Assembly: GCA_041390365.1 (NCBI GenBank)
Contig: JAWKQB010000002.1
Coordinates: forward strand, 1,058,001-1,122,000
Direction: 5' to 3'
Length of the DNA: 64,000 nucleotides
Source of the DNA: Syntrophotaleaceae bacterium
Lineage (GTDB): Bacteria; Desulfobacterota; Desulfuromonadia; Desulfuromonadales; Syntrophotaleaceae
The notes under the pieces were generated by a model. That model was not told the DNA's origin. It saw nothing but the letters and a program-made list of their open reading frames with translations, and did not search any database. Both the position numbers and the translations under genes were made by a program. This document shows positions 53,364-62,054 of this stretch, piece after piece. How positions within the stretch are numbered: the first letter of the stretch is position 1; each line of letters opens with the position of its first letter.

Positions 53364-54338
53364 ATGTTGCTATATATCGGAAAACGGCTGTTGTTGATGG
53401 TGCCCCTGCTGCTGGGCATCACGCTCATCTCCTTTGTCGTGGTGCATCTGGCTCCGGGGGAGCCGACGGATCTTCAGACCCAGCTCAATCCCGAGGTCAG
53501 CACCGAGCTCCAGGAGAGGCTCCGGGCCCAGTACGATCTGGACAAACCGCTCCTGGTGCAGTACGGCAAATGGCTGGGGAGGCTGGCGCAGCTCGACTTC
53601 GGCCGGTCCTTTTCCCAGGACCGGAGGCCGGTCACCGAAAAGATCGCCGAACGGCTCCCGGTCACGATCCTGATCAACGTCCTCTCCATCGGGTTGATCC
53701 TGGCCGTATCGATCCCTATCGGCATCATTTCCGCCGTCCGGCGCAATACCAATTTCGACCGGATGACCACCATCTTCGTCTTCATCGGTTTCGCTACCCC
53801 TTCCTTCTGGCTGGCCCTGCTGCTGATGGACCTGCTCGGCGTCCGCTTTGGACTTTTCCCGATTGCCGGTCTCAAGTCCCTCGGTCATGAATACCTGGGG
53901 CCTTTAAGACAGGTGGTGGATATCCTGCACCACCTGATTTTGCCGGTTTTCGTTTCGGCCTTCGGTGGTCTGGCCGGTTTTTCCCGCTACATGAGGGGTA
54001 ACATGCTGGAGGTGGTGCGGCAGGACTACATCCTCACCGCCCGGGCCAAAGGTCTGTCGGAAAGGGCGGTCATCTGGCATCACGGCCTGCGCAACGCCCT
54101 GCTGCCGGTGATCACCATTCTCGGTCTGGCGGTCCCCGGTCTGATCGGCGGCAGCGTCATCTTCGAGACGATCTTCGCCATTCCGGGGATGGGCAAGCTG
54201 TTCTACGATGCCGTCATGATGCGGGATTATCCGGTAATCATGGGCATTCTGGTCATCGGCGCGGTCCTGACCCTGGTCGGCAATCTGCTGGCCGACCTCA
54301 GCTACGCCCTGGCGGACCCGCGCATCCGGCATCGATGA
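53364..54338 (+). CDS. Dipeptide/oligopeptide ABC transporter permease (DppB type)
   Basis: 324 aa. N-terminal segment MLLYIGKRLLLMVPLLLGITLISFVVVHLAPGEP (residues 1-34, first helix) is the DppB/OppB hallmark. About six membrane helices; the EAA loop ILTARAKGLSERAVIWHHGLRNALLPV lies near 228-254 and contacts the ATPase. With the DppC-type gene it forms the inner-membrane channel for the peptide-binding lipoprotein upstream. The ATPase subunits are not in this window. Confidence 0.94.
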   Translation: MLLYIGKRLLLMVPLLLGITLISFVVVHLAPGEPTDLQTQLNPEVSTELQERLRAQYDLDKPLLVQYGKWLGRLAQLDFGRSFSQDRRPVTEKIAERLPVTILINVLSIGLILAVSIPIGIISAVRRNTNFDRMTTIFVFIGFATPSFWLALLLMDLLGVRFGLFPIAGLKSLGHEYLGPLRQVVDILHHLILPVFVSAFGGLAGFSRYMRGNMLEVVRQDYILTARAKGLSERAVIWHHGLRNALLPVITILGLAVPGLIGGSVIFETIFAIPGMGKLFYDAVMMRDYPVIMGILVIGAVLTLVGNLLADLSYALADPRIRHR

Positions 54339-54364
54339 GGTAGCTTTTCGATTGGATCCTTCGA

Positions 54365-54399
54365 CCCATAAGTCCTATGAGTCCCATAGGTCCTATGAT
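54365..54399 (+). repeat. Short intergenic repeat, family D (TAGGTCCTATGA units), copy 1
   Basis: CCCATAAGTCCTATGAGTCC then CATAGGTCCTATGATG: alternating direct and inverted copies of a GTCCTATGA-like unit. A related array lies at 63736. Between the dppB- and dppC-type genes. Confidence 0.65.
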
Positions 54400-54413
54400 G
54401 AGAGCTTTAGCCC

Positions 54414-55268
54414 ATGAACCCTGAAAAAAAATCCTTCTGGTTCGATGTCTTCTGGCCCCGCCTGCGAAAAAACCGCATGGCCATGGCCGGGGCCGCCATC
54501 GTGCTGCTCATGTTTCTGCTGGCGATCTTCGCCCCCCTGCTGGCCGACGATCCGGGACAGATCGATATTTCCCGGAGGCTCCAGCCTCCGGACTTGAACC
54601 ACCTCATGGGCACCGACGACCTCGGCCGGGATGTGCTGACCCGCATCCTCTACGGGGCCCGGATCTCTCTGATGGTCGGATTTGTGGCGGTGGGCATCGC
54701 TACCACCATCGGCGTGCTGTTGGGGGCGCTCGCGGGTTATTACGGACGCTGGGTCGACGGCTTGATCATGCGTTTCGTCGACATCATGCTCTGCTTTCCG
54801 ACTTTCTTTCTGATTCTGGCGGTGGTCGCCTTTCTCGAGCCGTCCATCTGGAACATCATGATCATTATCGGTCTGACCGGGTGGATGGGAGTCTCCCGTC
54901 TGGTCAGGGCCGAATTCCTCTCCCTGCGGGAACGGGAATTCGTGATTGCAGCCAGAGCAGGCGGGGCCCGTGACGGCCGCATCATTTTCCGTCATCTGCT
55001 GCCGAATGCCCTGTCTCCGGTGCTGGTCTCGGCGACCCTGGGGGTGGCCGGCGCCATCCTCACCGAAAGCGCCCTGTCTTTTCTCGGCATCGGCGTGCAG
55101 CCGCCGACCCCCTCCTGGGGCAATATGCTCATCGCCGGCAAGCAGACTCTCGGCACCGCCTGGTGGCTGTCGGCTTTCCCCGGCCTGGCCATTCTTGTGA
55201 CCGTTCTGGGGTACAACCTGCTGGGCGAAGGGATTCGGGACGCCCTCGATCCGCGGATTCGGGATTGA
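54414..55268 (+). CDS. Dipeptide/oligopeptide ABC transporter permease (DppC type)
   Basis: 284 aa. First helix MAMAGAAIVLLMFLLAIFAPLLADDP (about 23-48), HLMGTDDLGRDVLTRILYGARISLMVG (about 63-89, the DppC signature), and the EAA loop REFVIAARAGGARDGRIIFRHLLPNALSPV near 176-205. About six membrane helices. Partner of the DppB-type gene, 75 bp upstream. Confidence 0.95.
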   Translation: MNPEKKSFWFDVFWPRLRKNRMAMAGAAIVLLMFLLAIFAPLLADDPGQIDISRRLQPPDLNHLMGTDDLGRDVLTRILYGARISLMVGFVAVGIATTIGVLLGALAGYYGRWVDGLIMRFVDIMLCFPTFFLILAVVAFLEPSIWNIMIIIGLTGWMGVSRLVRAEFLSLREREFVIAARAGGARDGRIIFRHLLPNALSPVLVSATLGVAGAILTESALSFLGIGVQPPTPSWGNMLIAGKQTLGTAWWLSAFPGLAILVTVLGYNLLGEGIRDALDPRIRD

Positions 55269-55301
55269 GCATCGGCGATAACGATTTTCGAGGAAAACGC
55301 C

Positions 55302-55811
55302 ATGAAAACGGGCCGCAACGATCCATGCCCCTGCGGCAGCGGGAAAAAATTCAAAAAATGCTGCCTGGGTGATGAAGACGCCGGGAGCTGCCCTGCCGGC
55401 GTCTTTCCGGCCGCTCTGGTAGAGGCGCGCCGCCGCGCCTTTGCCGAACAGGATTTCGGCTTTATCTACGACAGCTATCATCCGGATTCCCCCTTTCGCC
55501 GGCATTTCCCCAATCGCCGGGGATACCTGATCTACGCCCGCAGGGAATTGCGCGGTGCCTTCGAAATCCTGCAGTGCCGGGTCCTGGGGGAAGAGTTCCC
55601 CTCCGAAGGAGAGGCGCGGGTGCTGTTCTATCTCGACGTCCTGCATGGCGCGGAAAGGCTGGAAACCATCGAATTGTCCCGGTTCCTGCAAGTCGGCGGG
55701 GTCTGGCTCTACCACTCCGGCCACAAGGTCCCCCGCAGCGCCTTTGACAAACCCCTGGAGGAGATCGAGCCCGGCGAGGTGGAACGGCTGGCGGAGGGAA
55801 TCAGTTTTTAA
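55302..55811 (+). CDS. SEC-C motif protein (YchJ-like)
   Basis: 169 aa. The N-terminus is a zinc-binding SEC-C motif, RNDPCPCGSGKKFKKCC, with C9, C11, C20 and C21. A YchJ-like globular domain follows (FAEQDFGFIYDSYHPDSPFRRHF..., then VLFYLDVLHG). SEC-C motifs bind zinc and are also found at the SecA C-terminus, but these small proteins have no established role. It starts 33 bp after the dppC-type gene. Confidence 0.85.
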   Translation: MKTGRNDPCPCGSGKKFKKCCLGDEDAGSCPAGVFPAALVEARRRAFAEQDFGFIYDSYHPDSPFRRHFPNRRGYLIYARRELRGAFEILQCRVLGEEFPSEGEARVLFYLDVLHGAERLETIELSRFLQVGGVWLYHSGHKVPRSAFDKPLEEIEPGEVERLAEGISF

Positions 55812-55847
55812 CAAATGCTTAAAATGAAAGAGCCTGGACCTCGTAGA

Positions 55848-55914
55848 TCACGAAGGTGCACGAAGGGGAAAACCGGTTTGCTATAAAAATTCTACTTCGT
55901 GGCCTTCGTGGTTA
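55848..55914. repeat. Inverted intergenic repeat, family E (CACGAAGG units)
   Basis: Left arm CACGAAGGTGCACGAAGG (55849) and right arm CTTCGTGGCCTTCGTGG (55894) are near reverse complements around a 27-bp loop. Between the SEC-C and NSS genes. Confidence 0.6.
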
Positions 55915-55953
55915 AGGTTTGCATTTATTTGGTTTTTTAGGGGGAGGATCGTC

Positions 55954-57315
55954 ATGAATCGGAGACCGACAGCCCGCTCCTTCTGGGGAACCCGATTCGG
56001 TTTCGTTCTGGCGGCCGCCGGCAGCGCCATCGGTCTGGGCAATATCTGGAAGTTTCCCTTCATTGCCGGTATTCACGGCGGCGGAGCCTTCGTCCTGGTC
56101 TATCTGGGCTGTATCGTTCTGGTGGGGCTGCCGATCATGCTGGCCGAAATGCTCATAGGTCGGCAGGGGCAGCGCGATGTTGTCGGCTCCTTTGCCGCCC
56201 TGTCAGGGAAGAGGAGTCCCTGGCGCCTGGTCGGCTGGGCTGCTGTGGCGGCCTCCTTCATCCTGCTCAGCTACTATGCCGTGGTGGCCGGGTGGAGCTT
56301 TGACTACGTCTTCAAATCGGCCACCGGCGTTCTGCGTGATCGAAGTCCCGACGACATAAAAGGATTGTTCCAGGCCCTGACGGCCTCCCCCGGTCGGATG
56401 ATCCTCTGGCAGGGGGTTTTTGTCCTGGCCACCGTCGGCATCGTTCTGGGCGGCGTCCGCAGTGGCATCGAGCGCTGGAGCAGAATTCTGCTGCCGGCGC
56501 TGTTCGCCCTGCTGATACTCTTGTTTCTGCAGGGATTGTCGTCTCCCGGCGGGTGGCCGGCGTTGAAGTTCATGTTCCATGCAGATCTGAACCGGTTGAC
56601 ACCTGAAGCCCTGCTCGACGCCCTGGGGCATGCCTTCTTCACTCTTTCCCTGGGAGCGGGGGTGATGATCACCTATGCCTCCTATCTCGATCCCGGCGCG
56701 GATCTCTATTCCCTGTCCCTGCGCATCGTGCTGCTCGACACCCTGGTGGCGCTGCTGGCCGCCCTGACTATCTTTTCCGTCGCCTTCTCGGCCGGCATCA
56801 ATGTCGACTCCGGGCCGGGACTGGTGTTTCAGACCCTGCCGATTCTGTTGCTGCAGTGGCCCTTCGGCAATCTGCTGGCACTGCTGTTTTTCGTTCTCCT
56901 CGCCTTTGCCGCCCTGTCGTCCTCCATTTCCATGCTCGAGGTGGTGGTCGCGTATCTGATCGACGAACGGGCCTGGTCCCGCATCAGGGCGACCCTTTTT
57001 ACAGGACTTTCCGCTTTCCTGATGGGTCTTCCAGCACTTCTCTCTTTCAACCTCTGGGCTGAGGTCCGGCCTCTGTTCGGCCAGGATGTCTTCACCATCT
57101 TCGATACCCTGGTGTCCTCCTACCTGCTCCCCCTCGGCGGCCTTTTCGTCGCCCTGTACGCCGGCTGGTTCTGGTCCCGCGAGAGCGAAAAACAGGCCCT
57201 GCTCGGCGATCATCATGGGTCCTGGCTCTATCAGACCTGGCATTTTCTGCTGCGCTACGTCTCGCCCGCGGCAGTGATTGTCGTGCTGCTGAATCAGGCG
57301 GGGGTTTTTCGCTGA
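55954..57315 (+). CDS. Sodium-dependent transporter, NSS/SNF family
   Basis: 453 aa, about eleven to twelve membrane helices. The first helix carries the NSS signature AAAGSAIGLGNIWKFPF (residues 20-36) that lines the sodium and substrate site of LeuT. GGGAFVLVYLGCIVLVGLPIMLAEMLIGR follows (about 46-74). These symporters take up amino acids or related amines with sodium. GGGGGAGG precedes the ATG. Its stop shares a base with the mutM ATG. Substrate unknown. Confidence 0.95.
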   Translation: MNRRPTARSFWGTRFGFVLAAAGSAIGLGNIWKFPFIAGIHGGGAFVLVYLGCIVLVGLPIMLAEMLIGRQGQRDVVGSFAALSGKRSPWRLVGWAAVAASFILLSYYAVVAGWSFDYVFKSATGVLRDRSPDDIKGLFQALTASPGRMILWQGVFVLATVGIVLGGVRSGIERWSRILLPALFALLILLFLQGLSSPGGWPALKFMFHADLNRLTPEALLDALGHAFFTLSLGAGVMITYASYLDPGADLYSLSLRIVLLDTLVALLAALTIFSVAFSAGINVDSGPGLVFQTLPILLLQWPFGNLLALLFFVLLAFAALSSSISMLEVVVAYLIDERAWSRIRATLFTGLSAFLMGLPALLSFNLWAEVRPLFGQDVFTIFDTLVSSYLLPLGGLFVALYAGWFWSRESEKQALLGDHHGSWLYQTWHFLLRYVSPAAVIVVLLNQAGVFR

Positions 57316-58130
57316 TGCCAGAGCTTCCGGAAGTCGAAACCATCCGCCGGGGCATCGCCCCGTTTGTCGTGGGGCACACTGTGCGCAAGGTAATCCTCCG
57401 CACCCCGATGCTGCGTTGGCCGATCCCCACCGATCTCCCTGGAAAACTTGAGGGGGAAACCATCGAGGAGGTGGACAGGCGGGGGAAATACCTTTTGTTC
57501 CGCACCGCTGCGGGGACGCTCCTGATCCACCTCGGCATGAGCGGCTACCTGCGCGTGCTGGAGAGCGGGCGGCAACCCGGCAAGCACGATCATGCCGACA
57601 TCGAATTCTTTGATGGGCTTTGTCTGCGTCTCAACGATACCCGCCGCTTCGGCGCCCTTTTGTGGATCGAAGGTGATCCGCTGCAGCACCCCCTCCTGGC
57701 CGGATTGGGTCCCGAACCTCTGTCCGACGCCTTTACCGGAGATTATCTGCACGCCCGCTCCCGTTACCGGATCACGGCGGTCAAAGCCTTGCTGATGGAT
57801 TCCCGGATTGTGGTGGGTGTGGGAAACATCTATGCCAGCGAGTCCCTGTACCGGGCCCGTATCGATCCAAGAAAGGCGGCCGGGAACATCTCTCTGGCCC
57901 GCTACCGGCGTCTGGCCGAATCCGTCCGCCAGGTCCTGCAGAAAGCTATTGCCGCGGGCGGCACCACCCTGCGGGATTTCAGTGATCAGAACGGCCGGCC
58001 CGGATATTTTGCCCTGCAGCTCATGGTCTATGGCAGGGAAGGGGAGCCTTGCCCGGCCTGCGGCAGGGCTGTCCAAAGGATCACCCTTGGGCAGCGATCG
58101 ACCTTTTTCTGTCCCCATTGTCAAAAATAG
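57315..58130 (+). CDS. mutM: Formamidopyrimidine-DNA glycosylase
   Basis: 271 aa. The MPELPEVETIRRGI start gives the catalytic P2 and E3 after Met removal. Further marks: K near the RGKYLLF strand (about 58), HLGMSGYLRV, the VVGVGNIYASESLYRARIDP helix-two-turn-helix (about 166-185), and the C-terminal zinc finger CPACGR...FFCPHCQK. It removes 8-oxoguanine and formamidopyrimidines from DNA. The ATG overlaps the stop of the transporter gene. Confidence 0.98.
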   Translation: MPELPEVETIRRGIAPFVVGHTVRKVILRTPMLRWPIPTDLPGKLEGETIEEVDRRGKYLLFRTAAGTLLIHLGMSGYLRVLESGRQPGKHDHADIEFFDGLCLRLNDTRRFGALLWIEGDPLQHPLLAGLGPEPLSDAFTGDYLHARSRYRITAVKALLMDSRIVVGVGNIYASESLYRARIDPRKAAGNISLARYRRLAESVRQVLQKAIAAGGTTLRDFSDQNGRPGYFALQLMVYGREGEPCPACGRAVQRITLGQRSTFFCPHCQK

Positions 58131-58152
58131 GATCGGACCGATCCGTCCGATC
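58131..58152. repeat. Short inverted repeat, family F (GATCGGAC), possible weak terminator
   Basis: GATCGGAC / CGATCC / GTCCGATC followed by GGTCTTTC, immediately after the mutM stop. The T-run is short. Confidence 0.45.
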
Positions 58153-58174
58153 GGTCTTTCAACCGGAGGTTTTC

Positions 58175-58585
58175 ATGGATGGTTTCCGTTTCACCCTGCC
58201 CTATAGCGTTCGTATCAGCGACATCAATTACGGCGGGCATGTCTCCAACGCGGCGGTTTTGAGTTATTTCCAGGATGCCCGCATCGCCTACCTGAAACAA
58301 CTCGGCTCTTTCAGCGAGATGGATATCGGCGGATGCGGCATCATTCTTCCCGAAGCGGGTGTCCGTTACAAGGCGGAGATGTTTCTCGGCGACCAGTTGG
58401 ACATAGGCGTCCGTATCGATGAACTGCGGCGCTCGTCCTTTGTGATGTCCTACCGGATTGAGCGGAACGGCGAAGTGACGGCCGAAGGTACGACCGGACT
58501 GGTCGCCTTCGATTACGGGCAGAGAAAAGTACAGCGACTGCCCGAAGTCTTCTGCCATGCGGTCAGGAATTTCGAGGAGCTTTAG
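58175..58585 (+). CDS. Acyl-CoA thioesterase, 4HBT/hotdog family
   Basis: 136 aa from ATG 58175, behind CCGGAGG; longer in-frame versions lie inside mutM. It has the 4HBT-type motif SDINYGGHVSNAAVLSYFQDARIAYL (residues 16-41), with Asn/His replacing the usual Asp-x-x-GH pattern, and VRYKAEMFLGDQLDIGVRID in the second half. It likely hydrolyses an acyl thioester in the cytosol. Downstream of mutM; no link to it is obvious. Confidence 0.87.
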   Translation: MDGFRFTLPYSVRISDINYGGHVSNAAVLSYFQDARIAYLKQLGSFSEMDIGGCGIILPEAGVRYKAEMFLGDQLDIGVRIDELRRSSFVMSYRIERNGEVTAEGTTGLVAFDYGQRKVQRLPEVFCHAVRNFEEL

Positions 58586-58726
58586 AAATCAAGCGATCAA
58601 ATTTGAATGAGAAAAAATTGTGTACGGTATCGATGCCTTTTCCCCGATTATCGGTAATAATTGCTATTGGATAGGATAATCCTTCTCAGGTGTTGGTCCA
58701 GGCAAACGCATCGAGGATCGGAATGG

Positions 58727-60742
58727 ATGAATAAGGTGCATTTTCGAAAACTGGTCGACGTCGACCGGCTGCAGGAGCTGCTGGAAGATCTGTATCACCT
58801 CACAGGTGTTGCTTCCGCTGTGCTGGATGTGGATGAAAATGTTCTGACCGCGATCGGGTGGCAGGAGGTCTGTACCCGCTTTCACCGCCACCATCCCGAG
58901 ACCCTCGAACGCTGTCGGAAAAGCGATGCCTATATCAAGACTCATCTCGGGAAATGTCCCGAGGGGTATGTCGATTACCGGTGCCGGAATGGCCTGTGGG
59001 ATGTCGCCATGCCGATCTTCATTGAGGGCAAACACCTGGCCACCTTTTTTACCGGTCAGTTCTTCTATGAGGAAGACCCCCCGGACATCGATTTTTTCAA
59101 AGCCCAGGCAGAACAGTTCGGGTTCGATCAAACCGAGTATGTGAAGGCGGTCCGACAGGTTCCCGTGCACAGCCGAGAATACATTCGCAATTTCATGACC
59201 TACTGCCGGGGCTTGGTGCGGTTGATCGGGGAGACGGGCCTGAAAAACCTGCGGCTGATGGAGGAAGTGGAGAAGCGGGAAAAAACGGAAAAGGAAGCCG
59301 CCTTTTTCCGTTTCATCGTCGAGAACGCTCAGGACCCTGTCTACGTCCTGGATCCTGCCGAAGGTTTCCGCATGTATTACGCCAATCCGGCGGCCTGCGC
59401 TCACTACGGATGGGATCTCGAGACCCTGCGGAAGATGCGCATTCCCGACTGGGATCCTGTCTTCGATATGGCGCGCATTCCCGAAATGCGGGAAAATCTC
59501 AAGGAAAACGAGATGGTTCGTTTTGAAACCCTGCATCGGGTCGCCTCCGGAGAACTGGTGCCGGTTGAAGTGACCTCCACCTACCTCGAGTACGAAGGCA
59601 GGGAATTGGCGATCGGCCACTTTTACGACATCAGGGAGCGAAAGGCCATGGAGGCCGCTCTGCAGGAGAGCCAGCACCGGATGATCGAAGCCCAGCGTAT
59701 CGCAAAAGTGGGCAACTGGAGCTGGGATCTGTGCGGACGTCTTCTTTCCGCATCCCAGGAATGCCTGCGAATTCTGGGTACCAGCCCCAAAACCTTTCCG
59801 GAGACCGAAGCGGAACTGATCGACCGCATCTGCCCGGAAGACCGCCCTCGGGTAAAAGCCGCTTTCCGGCGCTTGGGTGTCGAAAAGAAAGCGATTGCCA
59901 TCGAATATCGTCTGCTCTGCCCAAAGGGTCAGGAAATCGTTATCCGCGAGCAGAGAGAAATGGCCTGCGATGAGCAGGGAGGGCCGAGCGAATTCTTCGG
60001 CACCATCCAGGATATCACCGAACAGGTGCGCATGGCCGAGGCCCTGCGGGAAAAGGACTTGCTGCTCCTCCAGCAGAGCCGCATGGCAGCCATGGGGGAA
60101 ATGATCAGCTACATCACTCACCAGTGGCGCCAGCCCCTGCAGCTCATCAGTCTTCTCATGCAGCATCTTGAGACTGAGCAGCAGCTGGGGAAGGTGGACG
60201 AGCAGTCCCTGTCCCGTGCCGTGCAGCAGATCCTGGATCTGGTCGAGCACATGGCCGTAACCCTTGATGACTTTCGGGATTTCTTCCGAACGGACAAGAG
60301 GAGGGAGCCTTTCGATTTGAAGGAAGCCATCGGCAAAATCCTCAGGTTCAGTGCCGCCGATATGAGCCTTCATCAGATCGAGGTTGTTTTTGATGCCCCG
60401 GAAGGGATGGCTGCTCTGGGTTACGGCAACGAATTTTCTCACGTGATGCTCAACATCCTGTACAATGCCAGAGACGCCCTTGTCGCCAACCGGTCCGAAA
60501 ACCGCCGCATTAGGGTGGGCCTGAGACGGGAAGGGGTCCGCAAGGCGATCACCATCCGGGACAACGCCGGTGGTATTCCCGAAACGGTTCGGGAAAAACT
60601 TTTCGAGCCCTATTTCACCACGAAAAAGAACGGGACCGGCATCGGTCTCTACATTTCCAAGATCATCGTTGAAAAACGCTTCAACGGTACCCTGTCCGCC
60701 CGCAACGTCAAGGACGGAGCCGAATTCCGCATTGAAATCTGA
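58727..60742 (+). CDS. PocR-PAS sensor histidine kinase
   Basis: 671 aa from ATG 58727, with GAGG 10 bp upstream. Residues 5-175 form a PocR sensory domain (LEDLYHLTGVASAVLDVDEN, FHRHHPETLERCRKSD, C49/C63/C77/C86, GQFFYE). Two PAS domains follow (about 190-305 and 320-435). H-box MGEMISYITHQWRQPL with H465 and the ATPase with GNEFSHVMLNILYNARDAL, DNAGGI and GTGIGLYISK. No membrane segment and no receiver gene beside it. PocR domains often sense small hydrocarbon-type ligands; that is an inference here. The H-box closely matches that of the giant kinase at 24201. Confidence 0.93.
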   Translation: MNKVHFRKLVDVDRLQELLEDLYHLTGVASAVLDVDENVLTAIGWQEVCTRFHRHHPETLERCRKSDAYIKTHLGKCPEGYVDYRCRNGLWDVAMPIFIEGKHLATFFTGQFFYEEDPPDIDFFKAQAEQFGFDQTEYVKAVRQVPVHSREYIRNFMTYCRGLVRLIGETGLKNLRLMEEVEKREKTEKEAAFFRFIVENAQDPVYVLDPAEGFRMYYANPAACAHYGWDLETLRKMRIPDWDPVFDMARIPEMRENLKENEMVRFETLHRVASGELVPVEVTSTYLEYEGRELAIGHFYDIRERKAMEAALQESQHRMIEAQRIAKVGNWSWDLCGRLLSASQECLRILGTSPKTFPETEAELIDRICPEDRPRVKAAFRRLGVEKKAIAIEYRLLCPKGQEIVIREQREMACDEQGGPSEFFGTIQDITEQVRMAEALREKDLLLLQQSRMAAMGEMISYITHQWRQPLQLISLLMQHLETEQQLGKVDEQSLSRAVQQILDLVEHMAVTLDDFRDFFRTDKRREPFDLKEAIGKILRFSAADMSLHQIEVVFDAPEGMAALGYGNEFSHVMLNILYNARDALVANRSENRRIRVGLRREGVRKAITIRDNAGGIPETVREKLFEPYFTTKKNGTGIGLYISKIIVEKRFNGTLSARNVKDGAEFRIEI

Positions 60743-60754
60743 TCAAATCGTCCC

Positions 60755-60808
60755 GAGTCCTGAGTCCTGAGTCCTGAGTCCTCACCCCTCACGCCTCACG
60801 CCTTTCGC
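60755..60808 (+). repeat. Heptamer repeat GAGTCCT (family C-like)
   Basis: Four GAGTCCT units in a row (60755-60782) run into CACCCCTCACGCCTCACGCC. It resembles the right arm at 38194. Between the PocR kinase and cysE. Confidence 0.8.
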
Positions 60809-60825
60809 CTTACCCATATAAATAG

Positions 60826-60854
60826 TTGACAGTTTTGATCAGGTATGGTATCCC
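60826..60854 (+). promoter_or_regulatory. Candidate promoter of the cysE-iscR-nifS-iscU operon
   Basis: TTGACA at 60826, 17-bp spacer, TATCCC at 60849; 47 bp before cysE. A perfect -35 and partial -10. A site for the operon's own Rrf2 regulator may overlap but I cannot define it. Confidence 0.45.
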
Positions 60855-60900
60855 TTTGCGCACTTCTGGGCAGACTTTTATTTTCGAGAGGTAATTCGTC

Positions 60901-61605
60901 GTGTTTGATACCTTGCGCGAAGATCTGCAGACCGTTTTTCAGCGGGATCCGGCCGCCCGCAGTGTCCTCGAAATCATTTTTTGCTATCCCGGGTTTCATG
61001 CCCTGCAGTTTTATCGGGTGGGCCACTTTTTATGGGAGCGCAAAATGTTTTTACTGGCCCGTACGGTCTCCCACCTGGGCCGCTTTTTCACCGGCATCGA
61101 GATCCATCCGGGGGCGGTCATCGGGCGCCGCTTCTTCATCGATCACGGCATGGGGGTGGTCATCGGCGAAACCACTGAAATCGGCGACGACTGCACCCTT
61201 TATCATGGCGTTACGCTCGGCGGGACCTCCTGGGCCAAGGAAAAACGCCACCCCACCCTGGGCAACAATATCGTGGTCGGCTCCGGAGCAAAAATATTGG
61301 GTCCTTTCAAGGTTGGCGACAACAGTAAAATCGGTTCCAATTCGGTCGTGGTCAAGGAAGTGCCTGCAAACTCCACCGTGGTGGGCGTACCCGGCCGGGT
61401 CGTCTATTCCAACGGCAGGAAGGTCGATCTGCGGCCCGACCTCGAGCACGGCCAGCTGCCCGACCCGGAAGAGCAGGCCATCCACTGCCTGTTCGATCAG
61501 TTGCGGGCCCTGGAAAAGCGGGTGCAGGAGCTGGAAGGAGCGCAGTCCGAATCCGCCGAGGCGGGCATGCCCAAATCCGGGCAAAAAGACAGGGCCGAAT
61601 CATGA
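60901..61605 (+). CDS. cysE: Serine O-acetyltransferase
   Basis: 234 aa from GTG 60901, behind GAGAGG. CysE makes O-acetylserine, the acceptor for sulfide in cysteine synthesis. A short N-terminal helical part (EDLQTVFQRDPAARSVLEIIF) and the left-handed hexapeptide helix follow: GIEIHPGAVIGRRFFIDHGMGVVIGE (about 64-89), GVTLGGTSW, RHPTLGNNIVVGSGAKILG and VGVPGRVV. It is the short EpsC-like form typical of bacteria with this operon. Its stop overlaps iscR by 4 bp. Confidence 0.96.
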   Translation: MFDTLREDLQTVFQRDPAARSVLEIIFCYPGFHALQFYRVGHFLWERKMFLLARTVSHLGRFFTGIEIHPGAVIGRRFFIDHGMGVVIGETTEIGDDCTLYHGVTLGGTSWAKEKRHPTLGNNIVVGSGAKILGPFKVGDNSKIGSNSVVVKEVPANSTVVGVPGRVVYSNGRKVDLRPDLEHGQLPDPEEQAIHCLFDQLRALEKRVQELEGAQSESAEAGMPKSGQKDRAES

Positions 61606-62054
61606 GAATTTCAACCAAAGCCCAGTATGCGGTGCGGGCCATGGCCAGACTGCATATCGCTTCTTCAGGCTCTCCTGTAACCAGCAAATCGATCGCCGAG
61701 AAGGAGGATATCTCCCCGGCGTTTCTGGAGCAGATTTTCGTCAAGCTGCGGCGCGCGCAACTGGTTGAAAGCATTCGCGGGCCCGGCGGCGGCTATGTCC
61801 TCGGCCGTCCGGCGCAGGAGATCCGCATCCATGAAATTATCGAGAGTGTCGAGCAGACCCTGGTGCCTGTCGGGTGCATGGACGAGCAGGGGCGCTGCAA
61901 CTGCGGGGAGCAGTGCGTGACCCATGCGATCTGGGAGGGCCTTGCCCAGCGGGTCCGAAACTTTTTGTCATCGATTACCCTGGCGGACCTTGCCAAGGAT
62001 GCCGGGAAGAATATCTCCCTGTCTGTACAGGGAAATCTGGAGGGGAATTCGTGA
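61602..62054 (+). CDS. iscR: Rrf2-family transcriptional regulator, IscR-like
   Basis: 150 aa. Winged helix MRISTKAQYAVRAMARL (residues 1-17) with the Rrf2 motif SIAEKEDISPAFLEQIFVKL, and the wing RGPGGGYVL. Cysteines C92, C99, C101, C105 and H108 match the IscR [2Fe-2S] ligand region (C92, C98, C104, H107 in E. coli), with one extra Cys. It probably senses Fe-S supply and controls this operon. It starts inside the cysE stop and its own stop overlaps the nifS GTG. Confidence 0.93.
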   Translation: MRISTKAQYAVRAMARLHIASSGSPVTSKSIAEKEDISPAFLEQIFVKLRRAQLVESIRGPGGGYVLGRPAQEIRIHEIIESVEQTLVPVGCMDEQGRCNCGEQCVTHAIWEGLAQRVRNFLSSITLADLAKDAGKNISLSVQGNLEGNS

